Assembly (NCBI GenBank): GCA_018292915.2 | Contig: JACVVK020000470.1 | Location: 361,001-425,000 of the forward strand | Origin: Batillaria attramentaria | Lineage: Eukaryota > Mollusca > Gastropoda > Batillariidae | Direction of reading: 5' to 3' | Length of the DNA: 64,000 nucleotides | Shown here: positions 56,699 to 64,000 of the stretch, one piece after another | Position numbering within the stretch: position 1 is the first letter of the stretch | How the letters are laid out: every line of letters starts with the position of its first letter | Notes under the pieces: generated by a model | Seen by the model: the letters and a program-made list of their open reading frames with translations, nothing else | What the model was told of the DNA's origin: nothing | Database searches by the model: none | Position numbers and translations under genes: made by a program

Positions 56699-56845
56699 GG
56701 AATTTAACGTCGTTTCTGCCACATAAGGTTGATATCAAAGGCGAGGCAACGAAGACAGCCGAAAGCCCCAGCCGCGATTCGAACTCATGACCCAAACTTT
56801 GCCGGCCATATGCTATAGCCGATCAGCTGTCTCCGCTCCACGTAA
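56697..56845 (-). mobile_element. tRNA-SINE family A, diverged copy
   Basis: TTTAACGTCGTTTCTGCCAC, TTGATATCAAAGGCGAGGCA and the B box CGATTCGAACTCATGACCC on plus. Confidence 0.8.
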
Positions 56846-57284
56846 GCAGAAGAAGAAAAAGGCAGAGTCAGAAGAAGCGTGTCCGTTTTTGTTGTTGTTG
56901 TTCTCTCTCTCTCTCTGCTTGCCTCTAACGTTAGAAAAATCCGTATTTTGGCCACAGCAATTTGTCAGTGGATATGCAAGCACAGAATGGAAAACTTTAA
57001 GTGTCTGTCATTCATTCAAATCCTCATCCAGCAATTCATTCATTCATTCATTCAGTCAGTCAGTCAGTCAGTCAGTCTACTGCTCCGCGTGATATGAAGC
57101 TTCAGCATTAAAAAGATACGCCACATAAAAGACACACAATATGGTATGGTATGGTAGACTTCTCCTCGGCGCACATATCCATCTCTGCTGAAATGCTCAC
57201 GGCGCCGCAGGGCTGGAGGACGAAGCAGTGAAAGCCTGCTGCCGTTAAGCGATACTTTGTGTGCAAACCTCCACCCTGCTATTC

Positions 57285-57562
57285 ACTCTGGTGCGTGCGA
57301 CAGTATTTCTGTTTACCACGCCACCGGCCACAGCCTACTCTTCTTCGAAAGATGAACGTGGGATTTTTAGCGTGCACACTTGATGTTTGTGCGTGCGTGT
57401 GTACACGAAGGCGAGACAGGCACCGCAAACGAGTCTGCACATGGATTAGACTCGACATGGGAAGGAAAAATCCCACCATATTCCTGCCCACCGGGGACTC
57501 GAACCCGGCAGCTCAGGATCCGAAGTCGGATGCCTTAACCACTCGACCAAATCCCCTGTCAA
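57285..57562 (-). mobile_element. tRNA-SINE (G-rich head, conserved core type)
   Basis: The reverse complement begins GGGGATTTGGTCGAGTGGTT AAGGC and GGGTTCGAGTCCCCGG (A and B boxes). It continues into a body with ACTCGTTTGCGGTGCCTGTC and GTGTACACACGCACGCAC, a core seen widely in molluscan SINEs. The head alone could pass for a tRNA gene, but the attached body argues against that. Confidence 0.75.
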
Positions 57563-57698
57563 TACAAAAGAGGGTATAATTTTTCCAAAGGTATGCATTT
57601 TGACATCGCATTCGGCATCTTACAGCACCAGGCATGAACAAGAGACACAAGATATCCGTATCCTAACAACATAACGAGGTATGCCAGGGTCACGAAAT

Positions 57699-57699
<1 letters not shown>

Positions 57700-57761
<62 letters not shown>
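57700..57761. repeat. Poly(C) tract, 62 bp
   Basis: Uninterrupted C run, the longest homopolymer in the window. Confidence 0.97.
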
Positions 57762-57763
<2 letters not shown>

Positions 57764-57769
57764 AGTATG

Positions 57770-58915
57770 TATTCAAAAACTCTACCCTCTCGTCCAGATG
57801 TTCTCAGAACGCTACATGTAGGACAGCTTCAAGTGAAGAGCTCGAGCAAACACACGAACACAAGGGGAACCTCTTCACGCCGGTACAGTAGTTTACGCGT
57901 CTCGCCGACCCGCCGAACGCCCGGCGCATGATCCGTGTAAAACGTCGCCCGGGACGCGTGATTTCTTTTCCCGTTCAACTTCTGTCCAGATGGCGCAAAG
58001 TTTTTTTTTTTTTTTTTTTAAAGCAATGATTCTGCCCAACTCTTGAGTGAACAGATTTGGGTTAGGTTTAAGGTTAGGGTTTGGATTTAATTTTAGGGTT
58101 AGGTATAGGGTCATGCAGCCGTGATGCGTCCTGAGGCAAGCAACATCGTTCAAAACTGACGCGCAGAAACTGAATCGGGCTTGGACAGATGTGTTCATAG
58201 ACAGACACAACATAACATTGCTCAGGTGCAGCTTACAATACTTTGCTTTGCTTTGAATTTTCTGGATATTCTATGGACACTGAATACTTCATATTTTTTC
58301 CATTTCTAACAGCATAATAGTGCAGATTTCACGCTTGACTGCCATTTCGGTGGACAACATGAGCCATGCGTAAAGCGTTTTCTATCGTATGCTTTTGTAG
58401 AAGTAATTAACTGTGATACAATTCTCCACATGAACCGCCATCATAATCGTCCCGCCTATTCCTCCTTGGACACAAGTGAAGCGGGAAAAGAAATTGTTCT
58501 CCGGGGTCTCGACCCACTCCGTCTTTGTGTGAACAAAGTTGACACGGGCAGTAGTCGCCAACTCTCGTGGCTACTGATCGCCCGCTAATGCGTTTCAAGT
58601 ACGTCCTCGCACGCCTCGAGTACGTCAGTGTGGACTCAAAATACGTCAATGTTGACAGAGTCGCCGTCCCGGGTGATACTGTTACTACCGGTTCCGCTGT
58701 GTGCCGCCGTCATTTCGCTGGTGACGTTTAAAGCCTCAGCTGGTGTGTTGACGTCAGAACGGTGCTGAACAACAACAACAACAACAAAAACCGGTGCCTC
58801 AAATACGTTCAATTGTAGCACGGCCAGTCACAGTCTGGCCAGTCAAACCACTCTGAATCAAGTCAAGTTTACTGAATGGCCAAAGGGGCTGTGAACAACC
58901 TGCAAAATGAAGTTG
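57770..58915. other. No recognisable gene; degenerate TTAGGG-like patch
   Basis: 58058-58111 has repeated GGGTTAGG/TTAGGGTT variants; the remainder has no assignable content. Confidence 0.4.
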
Positions 58916-58922
58916 AAAACGA

Positions 58923-58988
<66 letters not shown>
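58923..58988. repeat. (CA)n microsatellite
   Basis: About 33 CA units. Confidence 0.98.
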
Positions 58989-58990
<2 letters not shown>

Positions 58991-59217
58991 CCTTTTATCC
59001 GAATGTGTGTCATATGTGCATCTAAACCAGGTAGATGTGGCAAGCCATAATACCAGAGCTCTATATGTACGTCCGTGATGGCGTATTCATCCGCTATAAG
59101 CTTGGGGACCTGCTTCTTTCTTGTTCCAATATATCAAGATGTCTCCGGCAGAAATTGAAACAATTCTCAAAAGACGTCTTACTTTCTGAATATTACATGT
59201 AACTAAGCCGTAGTTAA

Positions 59218-59598
59218 GGCTGCATGCCACCTGCGGCAGGTCACGTCGTAACAATCAGTTCCGATAGATACAGGACACAGGATACAGGACAAATTTGGTA
59301 CCGGCCCTTTAAAAATTGTTTGCAGAACAGAATTAAAAAAAAAAAAATTGGCAGTCTGGGGATGTTTGTTGACTTTGTAAGTATGTTTCATGCCAGGTTA
59401 CCATGAAAACAGTGAAAAATGATCCTGGTATGTGGACTGTTTGTTTTCATGCGCGGCTGACTCGGACACGAGAGCTAGCAGACAATTGAGTGAGGGGGTA
59501 GGTTGTCGCTACTGGCATTGCCAAAAAAAAAAATCAAAAAAAAATCTGAATATTGGAATTTATCCTACTCATGAGTATTTACTGCTATATTCTTTGCG

Positions 59599-59645
<47 letters not shown>

Positions 59646-59763
59646 AGGGGGGCGCTGGGGGGGGGTAGCGAATTTTTATTTCTATGGTGTCAAGTGCAGC
59701 GTTATGTACATATGAACAGGAATATGATACAGCGTTTTCGTTTTCGTTCTGTGCTGCGTAACC
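59218..59763 (+). mobile_element. Repeat family R, copy E
   Basis: Recognised from TTTAAAAATTGTTTGCAGA, TTTCATGCCAGGTTACC, GCGCGGCTGACTC, ACGAGAGCTAGCAGAC and the ending GCGTAACC (complement of the GGTTAC start of copy C). Contains (GT)n at 59604-59642. Confidence 0.85.
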
Positions 59764-59779
59764 AGAAGATCGGTCTGTG

Positions 59780-60530
59780 TGACCATGACTGTGGGCTATG
59801 ACATTAGTCACACGAACAGTACCATTAATATCGTGAGTCACAACAGTTCTCTACTCAGTCACGTCAACAGGACGTTGAATGTGCCTGAACATGTACTCTC
59901 CGCGAGCAGAACCCTACTTTGAGTCGATCCCTGGCCGCTACAATGGCCGTGTTTTTCTTATTTTCCTCATGACATGTGTCGTAAGGAAATCACACCAGGA
60001 ATCTAAACAATGTGCAGCGAAAGCAAGGGAGGATACTCTCGGGGACAAGGGGCGGGTAAGTGGGTGGAACTGGCGGAGTAATCCCCCAGAAGAGGGCGCC
60101 AGTGGGCGAGGTGTGAAATGGCACTCGGCTGCCGAGAGGCGGAGGTTCTCAGCTCGGGCGGCCAGCGGTTGTCAGTGTAGGTTGAGCCAACAGATTTATG
60201 CCGCTCCGCTTGTTTACATGTATACTATGCGAGTGTTGAAATGTGTGTTCTTAGGAGGCTACAGTGGAACTGTGACTGAGTATGCTTAACGTGCTGGCGG
60301 AAACACTTCACACGCAGGACACCTGGCAAAGCCGTGGCAATGGTTGAAATGGTAGCTGTCGTGTAGTTTTGACGCCACTGAGGGCGACGCACTGTGACTG
60401 TGACTGTGCTGTGCGTGTTAATTAAAGATCCCATTTCATCTGGGAGGGTCCGTGGAATGGAAAACAGTAAGCACACACCGTGCATGCATGGTAACGAAAA
60501 CGTCTTGATCAATGTCACACTGGCCAAACT
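59780..60530. other. No recognisable gene
   Basis: A 136-codon frame from 59879 has no domain, and its composition offers no support. Confidence 0.35.
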
Positions 60531-60536
60531 ACCCCC

Positions 60537-60537
<1 letters not shown>

Positions 60538-60616
<79 letters not shown>

Positions 60617-61130
60617 AATAAAAAGAAAAGGAAAGAAGTAAAAGTAAATCAGAAGAAGAAGTGGAGCTATGCAAATGGCGACGCGCTTCCCTTAATCTCG
60701 CCCGGTTTGAGCTGAGGACCTCCGTCCGACTGTCTCTTACTACGGCAACAGGACGATTAAAAAACAAACACAACAAAACAAAAACAAACGAATAACAACA
60801 ACATACAACACCCCCCCCCCTCCAACAAAACAAAACACCCGAACAAAAAAACAAACAAACAACAACAGCAACAACAACAACAACAACAACCGAAAAAATG
60901 AAACCCACCAAGAGAAAACAAAATTTCCCGAAAAAAACAACAACAACAACGAACAAACGAAACAACAGCAGCAGCAGCAACAACAACAACAAGAGCGAAA
61001 ACCCCCAACAAAACCATCAAACAGAAATAAGCAAACTAACAAGAAAAAACAAACAAACAAACAAACAAACAAACAAACACAAAACTAGTCACACGTTTTC
61101 TCACATCGTCAGACCATCCCCATTATTTTA

Positions 61131-61160
<30 letters not shown>
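60538..61160. repeat. (CA)n then CAA/AAAC-rich low complexity
   Basis: (CA)n at 60538-60614; AAC/CAA/CAG units through 60770-61010; (CAAA)n at 61040-61080; (TTTA)n at 61127-61153. Confidence 0.9.
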
Positions 61161-61161
<1 letters not shown>

Positions 61162-61466
61162 TTTTAATCTCGCCCGCGTCACTACTCCCATATAGTCAAC
61201 TTAGTTTTTTGTTTGTTTTTTGTTGGGGGTTTTTTGTTTTTGTTGTTTTACCTCATCGCACACTCACTCTGAGTTAACCTTACCAGCAAGTCGTCCTCCT
61301 GTCATTGTCTTCGAGAAGAAGAAGAAGAAAGAAGAAAGAAAAAAATTCAGAGTCACAACACGCGCTTGTCGAGAACATAGGCTATGAAAGGAAAGTGTGA
61401 GGATGGTCAATATTGACTGAGCGTCCAAAAAATAACAGGCCAAAGTTTCAACGCGTGAGACTTTGA

Positions 61467-61553
61467 ATGGTGCGGCCCAAGAAAGACAACCGTGCCTCCG
61501 CAAGACGAGGACGCTCAAAGTGTCGACGCCATTGTTGTGGAGGCAAGGAGAAG
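61467..61553 (+). CDS. Possible first exon of an unrecognised gene
   Basis: An ATG-initiated basic segment (MVRPKKDNRASARRGRSKCR) ends at a GTAACT donor. A candidate acceptor at about 62280 opens Pro/Ser-rich frames, but the correct frame cannot be chosen. Reported only as a possibility. Confidence 0.15.
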
Positions 61554-61885
61554 GTAACTCTAGACCTCTGTGCGAGGCCGGGTGTCGTGACTTCCGGTGA
61601 CGGGTGTTTGAATTTTGGGGAACGGCGAGACGGGAGAAATCTCCACACCTGGCGGTTTGAAACGTGTTGTGTGCGGCGTTAGCGAAACAGACTTGTGTTT
61701 CTGAAGTGCAACTGCCGGGCCAAACACTTGTAACACATGACGATTATGATTATGACGTCAGTGTATTCATTTTGCATGCACGCGTATAAAAATGACTGAC
61801 TAGAAACCAGTTAGCTATGATCGTTGAAGGAAATCAAAGAGAAAAAACGATTTAAATTGATTGATTGATTGATTGATTGATTTAG

Positions 61886-61904
61886 AGAGAGAGAGAGAGG
61901 AGAG

Positions 61905-61991
<87 letters not shown>

Positions 61992-61992
61992 T

Positions 61993-62062
<70 letters not shown>

Positions 62063-62064
62063 GG
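61886..62064. repeat. GA/GT compound microsatellite
   Basis: Alternating (GA)n and (GT)n blocks directly upstream of a SINE. Confidence 0.95.
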
Positions 62065-62215
62065 GTGGGTGTTTTGGAGTTTAACGTCCTTTTCCACCAT
62101 CTATGGGTGATATCAAAGACGGGGCAACGAGAAAAAGGCCAGCACAGGATTGGAACTCACGACCCGACAATTGTAAGTCCAACGCTCTACCATTCGACTA
62201 TCCCGGCTCCCCGAG
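62065..62215 (-). mobile_element. tRNA-SINE family A copy between GA microsatellites
   Basis: Body, B-box region (GATTGGAACTCACGACCC on plus), A-box side and GGCTCCCC end; about 20 bp missing before the B box. (GA)n resumes at 62213-62233. Confidence 0.9.
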
Positions 62216-62672
62216 AGAGAGAGAGAGAGAGAGCACTACGTGCACAACACAAACACTCAAGCACCCTCCCTCCCCTCTCAGGCATCCATCCCCCCACCCC
62301 CACCCCGCATCCCCCACACCCCCTCTTCCAATCCCCAATATCCCCCATACCTTCCCACCAGCGATCCAAACCACCACAACACCTTGAAGAAGACATACAG
62401 ACTGCCGTCCTAGCAAGAACCTCTTTCACAGCTCGCGTGGTCTTCACCAGCAAGACGAGCCTGAAAGCGGGAGATCCCAAGACACCAGCCAGAACACGAG
62501 CTACTCACGGGAGATCCCTGCAGAGCCTGGGTCCAGGTCGCCACGGGAACCAGACACGTTCCTTGAGCTCGTCGTCAACAAGGGTGTCGCGTTGCTAAGT
62601 CCAGTCCCCTGCCTCCCAGCACGTGCGCTCGTGGGGTGTTCGTGTCAACCCCGGCGAGCGCCTCGTGTTCCG

Positions 62673-62787
62673 GGGAGGTGTGTGATATGAAATGATAAAC
62701 CACCGCTGATGCGGTTGGCGTCGGTGATTGGTCGGGAGGTGAGTGATATGAAATGATAAACCACCGCTGATGCGGTTGGCGTCGGTG
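62673..62787. repeat. 61-bp direct tandem repeat, two copies
   Basis: GGGAGGTGWGTGATATGAAA to GGCGTCGGTG occurs at 62673 and 62734, nearly identical. Confidence 0.95.
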
Positions 62788-62788
62788 G

Positions 62789-62826
<38 letters not shown>
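62789..62826. repeat. (GT)n microsatellite
   Basis: GT units then GGGTGGGT, beginning at the end of the tandem repeat. Confidence 0.95.
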
Positions 62827-62827
<1 letters not shown>

Positions 62828-63012
62828 GGTGTTAAAAGGAAAGGTGTGGTGATTATGAGTTGTTGTAGTCTCACGCAAACTAAACTTGACAAATTTGTCT
62901 CTGTAAGAAAAAAAATGCAAAATAGTCGTACACGTCTGAGTCATGCATTATGTGACTGGGAACAACAGGGCAGGTTTTTGTTGTTGCTGTTTTTTTTTTT
63001 TATTTTTTTTTT

Positions 63013-63203
63013 TAAACTGTCCCTTTCGGGAAATTCGGGCTTCTTCTCCCGGGGCGGGAAGCGCGCGTCGCCACGGTGCAGCGCCACCCAATACCTGTGT
63101 TATTACTTCTTTTTTTTATTAACAATTTTGCTGAGGGAGGAAAGCCGGATAACCCGGAGAGAAACCCCCGATGAGCAACCCGGCAGCCAAGAAAAACCGG
63201 TTG
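63013..63203 (-). repeat. Dispersed repeat, family D (copy 3)
   Basis: Reverse complement of the 48927 copy: CTGTCCCTTTCGGGAAATTC at the left and CCCCCGATGAGCAACCCGGC at the right. Confidence 0.8.
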
Positions 63204-63370
63204 ACTTACCATACTCTTCTCTTCAACGAACAACAACGACAACAATTTAAAAAAAAAAACAAATAAACAAAACAAGAACAACAACAAAAAAACAACCGAT
63301 AACAACAAAGATACAAACAAAACAAGTCAAATTGTTGGCGTAGCTTACACGACTGGCTGTCAGAAAATCG

Positions 63371-63408
<38 letters not shown>

Positions 63409-63525
63409 GCTACTACTACTACTACTACTGCTACTACTATTGCTACTACTACTACTATTGCTACTACTACTACTGCTTCTGCTACTACTACTACTACTAC
63501 TACTACTGCTACTACTACTGCTGTT
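63371..63525. repeat. (CTA)n with CTG/TTG variants
   Basis: About 50 trinucleotide units. Confidence 0.97.
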
Positions 63526-63685
63526 GCTGTCCCTGGGGATAAGCGCCTTACAATCTTAAAACGGTACAAAATGAAGTAAAAAACCATCATAGTAAAGCAA
63601 CGCATTCTCTCAACTTACACTAGACGAAGAACAACTTATAATGCCAAAAAGCACAGATGTGAATGTGAAACCTGTATGATGTCCT

Positions 63686-63730
63686 GTATATATATATATA
63701 TATATATATATTATTATTTTTTTTTTTTAA
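63686..63730. repeat. (TA)n and T-run
   Basis: (TA)n at 63687-63711 then a T-run. The last 270 bp have no recognisable feature. Confidence 0.9.
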
Positions 63731-64000
63731 AGTTAACTAAATGAAAAATAAATATTCGTACACTTAAACGAAACACACCAGTTTCAAAAATCAATTCAAA
63801 CCAGAAAATGTGACATGAACTTTGGAAAACGTAAACAAAAACAAAACAACCCCTCCCCGAAACAAAACAAAAACACAAAACCCAAACCTATTCCCACAAA
63901 AAGTGGAAAACACAATTTTTGTTTGGTTTCGGGTCTGGCCGGTTAGCTTCGGTTTCTTGGTCATATCCTAAACTGAGTTCGAAACTGCTTTTCTTCTGCT

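Noticed and set aside
57465..57562. Possible Ser/Leu tRNA gene
   Set aside because: A and B boxes are good, but a SINE body continues directly after the head, so it is annotated as a SINE.
58923..58988. CRISPR-like regular repeat
   Set aside because: Dinucleotide microsatellite; no spaced direct repeats anywhere in the window, and the DNA is eukaryotic.
60225..60992. 255-codon minus-strand open frame
   Set aside because: Most of it is Leu/Val/Cys-rich low complexity from CAA/CAG and (CA)n repeats; no domain or splice support.
61873..62598. 241-codon plus-strand frame
   Set aside because: The first half is microsatellite plus SINE; only the last 100 codons are complex and they lack any family signature.

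Overview
The window looks like animal nuclear DNA, most likely from a gastropod-type mollusc. Coding exons are short and bounded by GT/AG introns. Hundreds of bases of (GT)n, (GA)n and (CA)n microsatellite recur every few kilobases. tRNA-headed SINEs and LINE fragments of the kind common in lophotrochozoan genomes are abundant. No bacterial operon, CRISPR array, rRNA gene or plausible free-standing tRNA gene was seen. The host assignment is inference from style, not from a species-diagnostic gene.

Three host genes can be read. (1) Two 5' coding exons of a minus-strand gene (645-1272) encode an unidentified Arg/Asn/Gly-rich basic protein that continues leftwards. (2) Divergent from it, a seven-exon plus-strand gene (2325-6346, about 452 aa) has a C-terminus resembling vertebrate PRR11, a proline-rich cell-cycle protein. 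(3) A three-exon plus-strand gene (29095-33439, 195 aa) encodes a TMEM97/sigma-2 receptor-like EXPERA protein with its three acidic pocket residues and a C-terminal dilysine ER signal. No other stretch gives convincing host coding sequence.

The rest is a mobile-element landscape. A 5'-truncated LINE with target-site duplications lies just downstream of the PRR11-like gene (6666-9628). C-terminal LINE fragments lie at 32224-32520 and 36795-37395. A solo LTR bounded by TTAG lies at 37505-38209, and a frameshifted Harbinger-type (HARBI1-like) fragment at 24213-24483. At least four tRNA-SINE families are present, one with 12 copies. A roughly 480-bp unclassified repeat occurs five times in the same orientation. 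A pogo/Tigger-like element lies at 27600-28991.

The most unusual part is 14.5-22.2 kb, a dense nest of palindromic (foldback) elements. A 581-bp near-perfect palindrome (17703-18283) sits, flanked by CCGG duplications, inside the left arm of a larger inverted repeat (17664-20062). The larger repeat's right arm preserves the empty site. Around it lie a 418-bp inverted-repeat element with 7-bp duplications, a TTAA-bounded mini-element with interleaved hairpins, a 1.2-kb inverted repeat and a 180-bp multi-dyad element. A second noteworthy item is an unrecognised element at 46042-46707 containing a 112-codon ORF. A 75-bp internally deleted relative at 30856-30930 is flanked by its own 9-bp duplication.
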